Positions 17,922-26,837 of a DNA stretch of 36,854 nucleotides are shown here, piece after piece; position 1 is the first letter of the stretch; every line of letters starts with the position of its first letter. Under the pieces are notes generated by a model that saw only the letters and a list, made by a program, of their open reading frames with translations, was not told the DNA's origin and did no database searches. The DNA comes from Thermodesulfobacteriota bacterium. Its GTDB lineage: Bacteria; Desulfobacterota; WTBG01; CAIYCZ01; CAIRTM01. The stretch covers positions 40,001 to 76,854 of the forward strand of contig JAOAHH010000130.1 of NCBI GenBank assembly GCA_026415325.1, read 5' to 3'. A program made the translations under genes and the position numbers.

Positions 17922-18368
17922 ATGATATCATATAAGTACAGAACAAGTATTTTTCACCTTGTTGTATACTTTGTATCTTTGGTAGTGGTGCAAATAACGT
18001 ATGCATCTGACGCAGCACCGCACCAGATGCCCAGCGAAAACGGCATTATCGCATATTACTTTTACGGCAACTTCCGCTGTCCGACATGCCGTACCATCGA
18101 ACAATTGTCTCGACAGTCTATTGAAAATCATTTTCAAAAACAGCTCAAAGACGGAAGTCTTATATTTTTGCCCGTTAATATTGACGCGCCGGAAAATCGC
18201 CATTTTATTGATGACTACAAGTTAGTTACCCGCTCGTTAGTCATTACAAAAATACAAGGCGGCAAACAAGTCTCCTGGAAAAACCTTGATAAGGTATGGC
18301 AGCTGGTGCGAAATGAGGAAAAATTCGATCAATACATAAAAACCGAAATAGAAAATTATCTAAAATAG
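17922..18368 (+). CDS. arsF: ArsF-like thioredoxin-fold protein, exported or anchored
   Basis: 148-residue protein with an N-terminal hydrophobic signal or anchor (FHLVVYFVSLVVVQITYAS) and a thioredoxin-fold body. The active site is CPTC (Cys53, Cys56 in GNFRCPTCRTIE). It resembles the ArsF family, described in arsEFG operons as part of an activity that reduces nitro groups on aromatic arsenicals. I chose ATG 17922, seven bases after AGGAG; ATG 17916 sits too close to that site. The pairing with the arsG-like gene 6 bases downstream supports the call. Confidence 0.72.
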   Translation: MISYKYRTSIFHLVVYFVSLVVVQITYASDAAPHQMPSENGIIAYYFYGNFRCPTCRTIEQLSRQSIENHFQKQLKDGSLIFLPVNIDAPENRHFIDDYKLVTRSLVITKIQGGKQVSWKNLDKVWQLVRNEEKFDQYIKTEIENYLK

Positions 18369-18374
18369 CCGTAT

Positions 18375-19070
18375 ATGGATGCAGGTACCCTTCCCCTTAT
18401 CACCGCAATCTGGCTTGGCATACTCACTTCGATAAGCCCCTGCCCACTTGCATCCAATATAGCTGCGGTATCATTCATCAGCAGAGACATCAGCGGCTCG
18501 CTTAGAGTTTTTCAGGCCGGCGCACTTTATGTCGTCGGAAGAGTGCTTTGCTACGTTATAATCGCCTTTGCCATAAGCGCATCTCTCTTGAACATACCGA
18601 ATTTTTCACTCGCACTTCAACTCTATATGCCTAAACTGCTCGGACCGGCATTATTACTTACCGGAATTATCCTCATGGGGTGGTTTCCTCTTCACGCAGC
18701 TTCACTGACGCTTGATCAATCCACTGTAATTCGTCTGAAGGGTAAGGGAATGATCGGGGCACTGCTTCTTGGTTTTATCTTTGCACTTGCCTTCTGTCCT
18801 ATGTCGGCGGCACTCTTTTTTGGCAGCATGATCCCTCTTGCGCTGACCGAAAAATCCTTTCTGCTTCTGCCCACTGCATACGGATTTGGAACAGGCCTAC
18901 CGGTGCTCCTATTTGCGCTGGTTATTTGTTTCAGCGTACGCAATATCGGGAAGTTATTTCACGCAGTGACGAAAACTGAATTTTGGTTTCGCCGGGCGAC
19001 CGGTCTTGTGTTTATCGTCATTGGATTATACTATATTGGAAAGTTCATCCTTCTTTTTTCCATTCCTTGA
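18375..19070 (+). CDS. arsG: ArsG-like permease, DsbD/CcdA-type membrane protein
   Basis: 231-residue protein with six hydrophobic helices in a CcdA/DsbD arrangement. SISPCPLASNIAA (Cys23) and FALAFCPMSAALFFG give one intramembrane cysteine per half, as in thiol-disulfide carriers. It resembles ArsG, reported as the efflux permease for aromatic aminoarsenicals in arsEFG operons. The directly upstream ArsF-like thioredoxin would match a thiol-relay partner as well. The choice between arsenical export and electron transfer across the membrane is open. No clear ribosome site precedes the ATG. Confidence 0.7.
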   Translation: MDAGTLPLITAIWLGILTSISPCPLASNIAAVSFISRDISGSLRVFQAGALYVVGRVLCYVIIAFAISASLLNIPNFSLALQLYMPKLLGPALLLTGIILMGWFPLHAASLTLDQSTVIRLKGKGMIGALLLGFIFALAFCPMSAALFFGSMIPLALTEKSFLLLPTAYGFGTGLPVLLFALVICFSVRNIGKLFHAVTKTEFWFRRATGLVFIVIGLYYIGKFILLFSIP

Positions 19071-19091
19071 GGGAAAGCCAACGTTTCAACA

Positions 19092-20333
19092 ATGCAATCA
19101 TCAAAACGCATATTCGCTTCGGTTGACAACAATGGCAACATTGTGATCCCAAAGAAGATCGCATTGCGTCTTGGGGTTACCCCCCATGTTGATATCCCAC
19201 TCACTGAATTACAGGACGGAATTGTACTGCATCGATCAGCCACACACATCGCGAAGATCTACCTCGAACCGACCAACCGCTGCAATCTTGCGTGCCGTAC
19301 CTGTATCCGCAATACATGGGATGAGCCTCAAGGCGATATGTCCTCTCAGACTTTTGAAAAGATTCTGTCATCGTTGAAAACATTTGATCGCAAGCCGCTG
19401 GTCTTCTTTGGCGGGCTCGGTGAACCGCTCGCGCATCCCGCTTTTCTTGATATGCTCAGGCGAATACAGCCGTATGCATCGAGCATCGAAATGATCACCA
19501 ACGGCACTTTGCTTGATCAGCGCATGGTTGATGGCATTGTCGCCGCCGGTATAGATGTTGTGTGGCTTTCGCTTGACGGCGCCCACCCTGAAAGCTATGC
19601 AGATGTACGCCTCGGTGCCGCGCTGCCGCAGGTACTTGAAAACGCCGCACGACTTCGCGATGTCAGATCAGGCGGGCTCCCTCATTTAGGCATTGTATTT
19701 GTTGCTATGCGGAGAAATATCGCTGAGCTACCAGAGGTCATCCGCATTGGCAATCGCCTCGGCGTTGATCGTTTTTTAATCACCAATATCATCCCGTACA
19801 CCGCGTCTTTGCAAGATGAGATGCTATACGGCGATACCATGACAATACCTGCTTCCGGCATGCCGTCACCGATCGCGCCACAGGTGCAGTTTACGCGAAT
19901 GGACATAACCGTTGCCACGGCTGAATCGCTCTTCCGCCTCTTACGGTCATTCCGTTTGCCTGATTCTTTACCTACCGGCTTGCCTTTAAATTACTGTCCG
20001 TTTATCGAAAGTGGGGCATGCGCAGTTTCATGGAACGGTACGGTAAGCCCCTGCCTTCCTTTGCTCCATACCCATAGCATATATGTTGACGGACGTCGTC
20101 GCATCTTTCGCGTATGTTCGATGGGCAACATTAACCAGCAGCCTCTTTTATCGATATGGAATACAACCGAATATGTCGCATTTCGGAAACGTGTTCAGCA
20201 GTTCGACTTTTCTCCATGTACGTTCTGTGGCGGGTGTCATCTCTCCAGAAGTAATGACGAAGACTGCCTTGGTAATACCTTTCCTGTCTGTGGGGGGTGC
20301 CTGTGGTCGCAAGGCCTTATCAGGTGTCCGTAA
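19092..20333 (+). CDS. radical SAM/SPASM protein with AbrB-like N-terminus
   Basis: 413-residue radical SAM enzyme. Residues 6-50 look like an AbrB/SpoVT swapped-hairpin domain (ASVDNNGNIVIPKKIALRLGV). The radical SAM core follows with CNLACRTC (64-71, CxxxCxxC), GGLGEPLAHP and LSLDGAH. The C-terminal third is a SPASM-like cysteine-rich region (CPFIESGACAV, SPCLPL, SPCTFCGGCHLS, CGGCLW). The EPTNRCNLACRTCIRNTWDEP region recalls maturases linked to tungsten aldehyde oxidoreductases, but no such enzyme is in the window. It is 21 bases after arsG and may be the last gene of the island. Function unknown; the start lacks a close ribosome site. Confidence 0.8.
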   Translation: MQSSKRIFASVDNNGNIVIPKKIALRLGVTPHVDIPLTELQDGIVLHRSATHIAKIYLEPTNRCNLACRTCIRNTWDEPQGDMSSQTFEKILSSLKTFDRKPLVFFGGLGEPLAHPAFLDMLRRIQPYASSIEMITNGTLLDQRMVDGIVAAGIDVVWLSLDGAHPESYADVRLGAALPQVLENAARLRDVRSGGLPHLGIVFVAMRRNIAELPEVIRIGNRLGVDRFLITNIIPYTASLQDEMLYGDTMTIPASGMPSPIAPQVQFTRMDITVATAESLFRLLRSFRLPDSLPTGLPLNYCPFIESGACAVSWNGTVSPCLPLLHTHSIYVDGRRRIFRVCSMGNINQQPLLSIWNTTEYVAFRKRVQQFDFSPCTFCGGCHLSRSNDEDCLGNTFPVCGGCLWSQGLIRCP

Positions 20334-20417
20334 CAATCCGTTGGCATGCCGCATTTGCTCATAACTATCATTCTATGATATATTGTCCCTCACAAGAGAC
20401 GCACAGAGAGGCACATC

Positions 20418-20972
20418 ATGATCAGGCCATCACCTCGTCCTCCTTTTCCGTATTGCCCGTGGTGCACTAGTACGCTTTCTCAGGACAATCCGTTTCGACA
20501 AGTGTGTTCCAGATGTGGTTTTATACTCTATCACAGCTCAAGTCCATGCATGGGTGCCATTCCGCTTGACAGTACTGGAAAAGTTCTTTTAGCACAACGC
20601 GCTATTGAACCGTTTTTCGGACAATGGAACATAATCGGCGGCTTTCTCAACTACCAAGAAGATCCGCTTGAAGGACTTGTTCGTGAGGTGCGTGAAGAAA
20701 CCGGTGTTGATTGCACAGTGCTTGACTTTATCACCATGACTGCTGATATCTACGGTGAAGATGGGCAGGCTTTGATGAATACATATTTTACGGTTAAGCT
20801 GCTCTCACAGGAATTTACCCCACAAGATGATGTGCGTATGCTTCGGTGGTTCTCACTTGATGCACTACCCGATGCGCTTCCCTTTGCAAGCGACCGAAAA
20901 GCCCTTGCAATCTTGCGGCACAAAATTCAATCGCACGGTCTGCATTCCCTTGTTCGTTGTCATCATGAATGA
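20418..20972 (+). CDS. Nudix hydrolase with N-terminal zinc ribbon
   Basis: 184-residue hydrolase of nucleoside-diphosphate-linked compounds. A zinc ribbon (CPWC...CSRC, residues 13-35) precedes the Nudix fold. The Nudix box is complete: GGFLNYQEDPLEGLVREVREETGV, with the Mg-binding REVREE. NudC-type NADH or capped-RNA pyrophosphatases share the ribbon but also carry an SQPWPFP-type motif, which I do not see, so substrate is unknown. The stop overlaps mutS2 by 8 bases. Confidence 0.92.
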   Translation: MIRPSPRPPFPYCPWCTSTLSQDNPFRQVCSRCGFILYHSSSPCMGAIPLDSTGKVLLAQRAIEPFFGQWNIIGGFLNYQEDPLEGLVREVREETGVDCTVLDFITMTADIYGEDGQALMNTYFTVKLLSQEFTPQDDVRMLRWFSLDALPDALPFASDRKALAILRHKIQSHGLHSLVRCHHE

Positions 20973-23394
20973 CCATACCTTAAAGGCACTTGAGTTTGAC
21001 AAAGTTCGGGAATTTCTCGCGTCATATGCCTTCTCCGAAGGAGCAAAACGTCGCTGTCGAACCATTCTGCCGTTGACCGACCGATACATGGTCATGCAGC
21101 TCATCGAGGAGACCTCTGAGATGCGATGCGAAATTGATGAGCACGAGATCCTGCCGTTAAGCGGCCTTCATGATATAGCTCACCATATCGAACGTGCCCA
21201 TGTACAAAACTTTTATTTGGAACCGGGCGCACTGGTTGCTATCCGTGAAACCCTTGAGACAGCTGCGATGCTTAAAAAATACTTTTCCGGATGTGCCGAA
21301 ACAAGGCCGCATTTATATCGCCGCACCTCGGATATTCTGCCGTTAAACCATATTATGGATAGCATACGCGCTTGCATTTCCCCCCAGGGTGAAATCCTTG
21401 ATACGGCAAGCCCTGCACTGTTTGAAATTCGTTCCCGCATCAGGCACATGCGGCATTCCATCATCAAAACACTCGAGTCAATGCTGAATGACGAACAAAA
21501 AGCCTATGCGATGCAGGACGATTTTATCACGCTGCGCAATAACCGGTATGTCATACCTGTTCGCAGCGACAGCAAATCCGTAGTGCCGGGTGTCGTCCAC
21601 GGTCAATCTCAAAGCAAAGCGACGTTTTTTATTGAACCGTTGCCGATTGTGGAGATGAACAATGAACTGCAAATACTGTATCGCGATGAATACTATGAGG
21701 AGATCCGCATTTTGACTGAGCTGACTTCGCGGGTTGCAGCAGAAGCCGATGCGATCATGCACAATCTAGAAATTGCCGAAACCATCGACCTAATTCAGGC
21801 ACGCGCACTGCTGAGCATTGCTATGAATGCCTCTCCGGCGCAACTTGTATCAGAGAATGTCATTGATCTCCGGCAATGTAGGCATCCCATATTAATGGCG
21901 CGACAGATTGCGCAGGAAAATCAAGAGACAACTTTACCTTTTCCCGTAGCGTGGTCATTCGACCGCGCTGATGTTGTCCCAATTGATATCCTCAAAAATG
22001 CATCCATATCGACGCTTATTATTACCGGTGCAAATGCCGGCGGGAAAACGGTTGCCATGAAAACGCTCGGATTGTTTGTTCTTATGACACAGTCTGGTCT
22101 GCATATCCCTGCTGCCCTCGGTTCGGTACTCCCGATATTTGATCGGGTCTTTGCAGATATCGGCGATGAGCAGAATATTGAAGCAAGTTTAAGTACGTTT
22201 TCCTCCCACATGTCCCAAATCAGAGATATTGTAAAATTTGCGAATGTCGGCTCGCTTGTGCTTCTTGACGAACTCGGCTCCGGCACCGATCCCTCTGAAG
22301 GAGGTGCCCTTGCCGTTGCAATTCTCGACTTTCTCCGTTTGCGGCGATGTTGCACCGTTGTAACAACACATCTAAACCTTTTAAAAAATTACGCCTACAG
22401 CACTCCTGATGTCGAAAATGTTTCTGTTGCTTTTGATCCCGATACCTACCGACCGCTCTATGCACTGGTCTACGGTGTCCCCGGATTCAGCAATGCCCTT
22501 GCCATAGCGCGCACCATCGGGATCCCTGATGAGATTCTTACTAAAGCGCAAGCATATCTAGACGGCTCTGCCCGTCAGATGGGGGAATTAATCCATGGAC
22601 TTGAAAGGACGCATCAGAAACTTATTAAACAGCAGCAGAAGTTCGCCACCATTCTAGCATCAGCAAACCGTTATCTGTATGCTGTGCAGCGGCTCTATGA
22701 CATTGTCAAAGAAAAAAAAGAACGCCTTTTGAAAAATTTCGAGCACGAAGCCCGTAAACTGTTGAGAAACAGCGAACAAGAATTGATGCAATTGATCAGA
22801 AGTCAAAAGCGGCGAAGGATCATTCGCCCCGAAACCGATGTTCATGCTGATGGCGCTGCGAAAGAGATATTCATAAACATCAAACGCAAACTTCATGCTC
22901 ACTTTCCTCCACCTGAGCACCCCCCCGGTGAGACTGTTGCATCGCTTGACCCTGGGCAGATCGTAACCGTGACCCATCTTAAGCAGCAGGGAAAGGTTCT
23001 CTCGGTCGATAACACATCAAAAACCGCCGCTATAGCCGTCGGATCGATCAGAGTAAAGGCACGGTTTCATGAGCTTTCCCCAGTCGCCCAATACAAGCCT
23101 TCTCGCAAAAGGACCGATACCGTTTTTGTCCAGAACCATGCATCTCCATCTGGATCATCTCGCATCAATGTTATCGGTCTTCGGGTTGATGAGGCACTCC
23201 CTCTTGTTGACAAGGCTATTGATAACGCTCTTGTTCAGGGTACCCCTGTTGTTGAAATCATTCACGGCAGAGGCACCGGTCGCCTCATGCAGGCGATTCA
23301 TGAACATTTACGACAGCATAAAAGCGTTGCCGGCTTTGAAGCAGCTCCTTCACAAGAAGGCGGAACCGGTGTTACCCGTGTTCGTCTTGTTTAG
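20965..23394 (+). CDS. mutS2: endonuclease MutS2
   Basis: 809-residue MutS-like ATPase with a nuclease tail, acting on recombination intermediates and, in some species, stalled ribosomes. ABC ATPase parts: Walker A ITGANAGGKTVAMKT, LSTFSSHMSQI signature, Walker B VLLDELGSGTDPSEGGAL, and VTTHLNLLKNYA. A coiled-coil arm follows, then the C-terminal Smr domain INVIGLRVDEAL...IIHGRGTGRLMQAI. The ATG at 20965 gives the standard MNDHTLKALEFDKV start; an extended reading into the Nudix gene is discarded. The length is slightly above the usual 780-790. Confidence 0.96.
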   Translation: MNDHTLKALEFDKVREFLASYAFSEGAKRRCRTILPLTDRYMVMQLIEETSEMRCEIDEHEILPLSGLHDIAHHIERAHVQNFYLEPGALVAIRETLETAAMLKKYFSGCAETRPHLYRRTSDILPLNHIMDSIRACISPQGEILDTASPALFEIRSRIRHMRHSIIKTLESMLNDEQKAYAMQDDFITLRNNRYVIPVRSDSKSVVPGVVHGQSQSKATFFIEPLPIVEMNNELQILYRDEYYEEIRILTELTSRVAAEADAIMHNLEIAETIDLIQARALLSIAMNASPAQLVSENVIDLRQCRHPILMARQIAQENQETTLPFPVAWSFDRADVVPIDILKNASISTLIITGANAGGKTVAMKTLGLFVLMTQSGLHIPAALGSVLPIFDRVFADIGDEQNIEASLSTFSSHMSQIRDIVKFANVGSLVLLDELGSGTDPSEGGALAVAILDFLRLRRCCTVVTTHLNLLKNYAYSTPDVENVSVAFDPDTYRPLYALVYGVPGFSNALAIARTIGIPDEILTKAQAYLDGSARQMGELIHGLERTHQKLIKQQQKFATILASANRYLYAVQRLYDIVKEKKERLLKNFEHEARKLLRNSEQELMQLIRSQKRRRIIRPETDVHADGAAKEIFINIKRKLHAHFPPPEHPPGETVASLDPGQIVTVTHLKQQGKVLSVDNTSKTAAIAVGSIRVKARFHELSPVAQYKPSRKRTDTVFVQNHASPSGSSRINVIGLRVDEALPLVDKAIDNALVQGTPVVEIIHGRGTGRLMQAIHEHLRQHKSVAGFEAAPSQEGGTGVTRVRLV

Positions 23395-23440
23395 TTCATC
23401 TTTATTTATAACGTCTGAAAAAACAAACGGAGTACATATC

Positions 23441-23899
23441 ATGAAAGTACTTCTGCACGAAGAAATTGAACACCTATTAACAACCGTCAATGACGGAGTG
23501 CTTGCCTTCACTGACGGAAGACATCCGTACTGCATTCCATTCGGTTTTGTATTTGTCGGCGGCACTGTTTATCTTTCAATGTTTCCCCGTGGCAGAAAAT
23601 GGGAATATCTTCAAAAGAATCCCCTCGTGTGCTTTAATGCTTTCTGCTGGAACAACGAGCATACCGAATGGTATTCGGTTGTTGTCGAAGGCGAGCTCGA
23701 AATAGTAACCGATCTTCAGGTGATTGAAACGGTTGTACGGGCAAACATAAAAAAGTCAGGTCTCGATCCAACACAGTATTTAGAAAAACGCATGGAATAT
23801 TATCGTAATTCGACTGACAACCCAAAAGCGTTGAAAATTTTTAAGATAAAGGCCAGTTCGGTTACCGGACGCACCATGCATACTTTAATCGGATCGTAG
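23441..23899 (+). CDS. pyridoxamine 5'-phosphate oxidase-like flavin-binding protein
   Basis: 152-residue split-barrel FMN-binding protein of the PNPOx/NimA-like group. Matches: GVLAFTDGRHPYCIPFGFVFVGGTVYLSMFPRGRKWEYLQKNPLVCFN, a typical order of barrel strands. Members bind FMN, F420 or haem, and some reduce nitro compounds. The start at ATG 23441 follows CGGAG by 8 bases; an in-frame reading back to 23069 lies over mutS2 and is not real. It lies 46 bases after mutS2. The precise reaction cannot be inferred. Confidence 0.88.
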   Translation: MKVLLHEEIEHLLTTVNDGVLAFTDGRHPYCIPFGFVFVGGTVYLSMFPRGRKWEYLQKNPLVCFNAFCWNNEHTEWYSVVVEGELEIVTDLQVIETVVRANIKKSGLDPTQYLEKRMEYYRNSTDNPKALKIFKIKASSVTGRTMHTLIGS

Positions 23900-23999
23900 T
23901 ATGTACAGTTCTGTATTCTGTTACCGGATACATCCATCTCAAAAAGCAGAAGTGAAAATTATTTTGTGTTATGAGGTTATACCTTCTTGCCAAATTAGC

Positions 24000-24028
24000 T
24001 TGACATCATTGCTTCTGCCCTATATACA
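24000..24028 (+). promoter_or_regulatory. promoter of the SurA-like foldase gene
   Basis: TTGACA (24000-24005), 17-base spacer, TATACA (24023-24028). It is the best promoter in the 288-base gap 23900-24187, leaving a leader of about 150 bases in which I see no gene. Confidence 0.65.
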
Positions 24029-24187
24029 TTGAGAGTATACGTTGGCTACCTGAAAGGATTGCATTGTTCTCAAGCAAATCACACCATATTGCCTCTCATT
24101 TGATAGCTTCTTCTGTATACCGTTCAGTTATCTTATGGCCGCATATATGGTAGTAACCCCAATAACAATTTTAATGAAGGAGTGTGT

Positions 24188-25273
24188 ATGTATTCCCCAA
24201 AAAGTTTGTTCAGGCTAATGATGGTATGTGCTACAGGCATAACATTTTGGTGCTTTAGTTCTACCATGATGCTTTCCGTCACGATGGCAACTGAGCCTCA
24301 ATCACAGGCACACCAGAATAAAGCAGCGACTCAGGGCACAAAAGCCTCTCAGGGTAAAAGTTCCGATATACTGGTGACGGTCAATGGAAAAAAATTGACG
24401 CGCGGAGAGGTCGATGAAGAACTCAACGCCCAGCTCAATGCATTCAAGCAGCAGGTCCCTCCTGAGCAAATGGAAAAGGTTGAGGCACAGATTGCCCAAA
24501 TGATGGATAAAATGCGTGATCAGAAAGTAAATGAATTTATTGAAAAAACGGTTTTGATGCAGGAGGCGGACAAAAAAAAGATCAAGGTTGACGATAACGA
24601 AACAAATGCCATTATCAAAAACTATGAAAGCCAAATCCCAGAAGGGACAACCCTCGAAAGCGTGTTGCTGATGCAGGGAATGACCATGCAAAAACTGCGC
24701 GACGAGATTTCCTTCCGGCTGCGCGCTCAAAAACTTATTGATTCACAAGTGAAAGACCCTGCTGCTCCAAATGAAGATGCATTACGGGAGTACTACACAA
24801 AAAACAAAGAACGCTTTGTTGAGCCTGAATCTGTCCATGCACGGCATATTCTCGTCAAAACAGATCCTTCAGACAATGAAACCGTTAAAAAGCAAAAACA
24901 AAATAAAATTGCATCGATTCGAAAGAGACTGCTCAGTGGTGGTGACTTTGCAAAAATCGCGCAGGAATCATCCGACTGCCCCAGTAAAACAAAAGGAGGC
25001 GATCTTGGAACATTCACGAGGGGACGGATGATCAAAGAATTTGAAGACGCTGCGTTCAACCAAAAGGTGAATGAGATCGGCCCGGTGGTCGACACAAAGT
25101 TCGGGCATCACATTATACAGGTTCTTGAACACAAGCCTGAAACAACAAAATCCTTTGAAGAGGTTAAAGATCAGATCCGTTCAACGCTCCAGCAGCAAGC
25201 TCGAAACAAAGCAATCAAAGAATATATCGACGGTCTGAAGCAACAGGCAACTATTGTGTACGCAACTAAATAG
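24188..25273 (+). CDS. periplasmic peptidyl-prolyl isomerase, SurA/PpiC type
   Basis: 361-residue periplasmic chaperone. An N-terminal signal (residues 8-35, two hydrophobic stretches) is followed by a Gln/Lys-rich linker, and a SurA-like helical region starts VNGKKLTRGEVDEELNAQL. A parvulin domain then shows ARHILVKTD, GGDLGTFTRGRMIKEFEDAAF and GPVVDTKFGHHIIQVLE. A final helix ends the chaperone part. The ATG at 24188 is 5 bases after AAGGAG; an upstream GTG at 24182 overlaps that site. The leader is unusually long for a standard signal. A strong terminator follows. Confidence 0.93.
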   Translation: MYSPKSLFRLMMVCATGITFWCFSSTMMLSVTMATEPQSQAHQNKAATQGTKASQGKSSDILVTVNGKKLTRGEVDEELNAQLNAFKQQVPPEQMEKVEAQIAQMMDKMRDQKVNEFIEKTVLMQEADKKKIKVDDNETNAIIKNYESQIPEGTTLESVLLMQGMTMQKLRDEISFRLRAQKLIDSQVKDPAAPNEDALREYYTKNKERFVEPESVHARHILVKTDPSDNETVKKQKQNKIASIRKRLLSGGDFAKIAQESSDCPSKTKGGDLGTFTRGRMIKEFEDAAFNQKVNEIGPVVDTKFGHHIIQVLEHKPETTKSFEEVKDQIRSTLQQQARNKAIKEYIDGLKQQATIVYATK

Positions 25274-25302
25274 CATTTTATTATATCCATCATCAACATC
25301 CG

Positions 25303-25342
25303 AAAAACCGCCCTGCACCGTTTAAAGTGCAGGGCGGTTTTT
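25303..25342 (+). terminator. strong bidirectional terminator
   Basis: AAAAACCGCCCTGCAC / GTGCAGGGCGGTTTTT: a perfect 16-bp stem with an 8-base loop (25319-25326), A-run before and T-run after. It closes the foldase gene. The gap 25274-25525 holds nothing else I can identify. Confidence 0.92.
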
Positions 25343-25525
25343 ATCATATTCTTTTAACCCGCAGTTATCCACAAACCATGTGTAAAGCCTGTGGATAGAG
25401 TGGCATATATCATAATAACAACCTGCAAACAAAGGCGCTTGAACAGATTGCTCAAAGATTGAACACATATATTGTACGCCAAGAGGGTTGACAAACAGCA
25501 TTTTACCGCGTACGTACAAAGTAGA

Positions 25526-26236
25526 ATGCATAAACCACTCCGGCAAAAAATAGTGGTGCTGAAGTATCGTGCGGTTTTTCAGAAAGCACTGCTTTCTTGG
25601 TGCAGTGCTCTTATTTGCCTTTCACAAATACCGCAGACGCTCGCTGCGGACAATGCTACTCATATGTATAAAGGTGTCCCCATGGGAACAGTAAACGCCC
25701 TCTATGAAACGGCCACGCTCGGTGCAGGCTGTTTCTGGTGCGTTGAAGCTGCATTCCAACAAGTCCGCGGCATTACCTCTGTTGCATCGGGATATGCCGG
25801 TGGCACGATCCCCAACCCGACGTATGAACAGGTATGCAGCGGCACAACCGGACATGCAGAAGCTGTACAAATTACCTTCAATCCACAGGTCATCTCGTAT
25901 GCCGAAATTCTCGACATATTCTGGAGCATCCATGACCCAACAACCCTCAACCGGCAGGGGAGCGACGTCGGTCCGCAATATCGATCAGTTATCTTTTACC
26001 ATAATGAACGGCAGAAGCAGATCGCCGAGCACAAAAAAAAGAAAATTGACAATGCTGGCATATGGAGCAATCCGATTGTTACTGAAATTGTACCGTATAC
26101 CACTTTTTATAAGGCAGAGGATTACCACCAGAACTTTTATAAAAACAATCCTCGGCAACCTTACTGTGTGCTCATCATCCGGCCAAAGATTGATAAGGTT
26201 AGGAAAGAGTTTCATAACAAGCTGCTGGAGCCATAA
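25526..26236 (+). CDS. msrA: peptide methionine sulfoxide reductase MsrA, with export signal
   Basis: 236-residue enzyme reducing Met-S-sulfoxide. The catalytic GAGCFWCVEAAF (Cys69) lies after an N-terminal extension with a hydrophobic run and likely cleavage (ALLSWCSALICLSQIPQTLAA, then DNATH). The fold continues with VASGYAGGTIPNPTYEQVCSGTTGHAEAVQ, and QPYC near the end could supply a resolving Cys. Most cytoplasmic MsrA start near residue 60, so the extension implies periplasmic work. The exact start is unsure: ATG 25526, or a GTG about 25550; neither has a good ribosome site. Confidence 0.92.
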   Translation: MHKPLRQKIVVLKYRAVFQKALLSWCSALICLSQIPQTLAADNATHMYKGVPMGTVNALYETATLGAGCFWCVEAAFQQVRGITSVASGYAGGTIPNPTYEQVCSGTTGHAEAVQITFNPQVISYAEILDIFWSIHDPTTLNRQGSDVGPQYRSVIFYHNERQKQIAEHKKKKIDNAGIWSNPIVTEIVPYTTFYKAEDYHQNFYKNNPRQPYCVLIIRPKIDKVRKEFHNKLLEP

Positions 26237-26255
26237 AGAACCAGAGGACACCCCC

Positions 26256-26283
26256 TTGACGTTTTCATGTTTATGCTTATTAT
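26256..26283 (+). promoter_or_regulatory. promoter of hsp20
   Basis: TTGACG (26256-26261), 16-base spacer, TATTAT (26278-26283), about 50 bases before the gene. No clear heat-shock sigma-32 -10 (CCCCAT type) is seen. Confidence 0.55.
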
Positions 26284-26333
26284 TTGAGCGAAAGGCAATA
26301 GTAAAAACCAAATATTGAAAGGAGGTGTTTACT

Positions 26334-26774
26334 ATGGCACTGACCTTATGGAGATCCAGAAAACCTTTTGAGGCCTTGACCCGTTGGTTTGACGACATTG
26401 ACCGTCTGTTCAACGAGGACTTCTTCGCGACGCCGTTTGAGCGGACATGGGTTCCTGCGGTTGATGTTGAAGAAAAAGACGGTGCCTATATCGTCAAAGC
26501 GGATCTTCCCGGCCTCAAAAAAGAAGACATCCATGTTGAGCTGCAGGATGGCATTCTGACGCTTCGGGGTGAACGGAACGAAAAACATGAGGAAAAGAAG
26601 GGGAATTATTACCGGCTTGAGCGCTGCCATGGAAGCTTTGAGCGGTCATTCAGAATCCCGGAAGGCGTTACCGAAAAAGACATTACTGCAAAGTACCATG
26701 ACGGCGTTCTTGAGCTGAAAATCCCCGTTCCTAAAGACGAATCAAAAAAGGCCATACCCATTAAGGTCGAATGA
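26334..26774 (+). CDS. Hsp20/alpha-crystallin small heat-shock protein
   Basis: 146-residue ATP-independent holdase. The alpha-crystallin domain runs from about residue 40: VPAVDVEEKDGAYIVKADLPGLKKEDIHVEL, then GILTLRGER and DGVLELKIPVPK. The C-terminal I-x-I motif is AIPIKVE. ATG 26334 follows a strong AAAGGAGGTG; a GTG at 26325 lies within that site. It has its own promoter and terminator between msrA and msrB. There is no signal, so it should be cytoplasmic. Confidence 0.95.
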   Translation: MALTLWRSRKPFEALTRWFDDIDRLFNEDFFATPFERTWVPAVDVEEKDGAYIVKADLPGLKKEDIHVELQDGILTLRGERNEKHEEKKGNYYRLERCHGSFERSFRIPEGVTEKDITAKYHDGVLELKIPVPKDESKKAIPIKVE

Positions 26775-26795
26775 CATTCTGCAGAAAAAAATCTC

Positions 26796-26827
26796 GGGGG
26801 TGCAAAAAGGCACCCCCTTTTTTTTTC
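26796..26827 (+). terminator. terminator of hsp20
   Basis: GGGGGTGC / GCACCCCC with loop AAAAAG, then nine T residues. The stem is perfect. msrB starts only 11 bases after the T-run. Confidence 0.92.
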
Positions 26828-26837
26828 TGATGCCCTT

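Noticed and set aside
23069-23440. Open frame extending the flavin-binding protein upstream
   Set aside because: It lies out of frame over the Smr domain of mutS2, and the homologous part starts at 23441 behind a CGGAG site.
26256-26283. Heat-shock sigma-32 promoter for hsp20
   Set aside because: The expected C-rich -10 is missing; the site fits a housekeeping promoter better.
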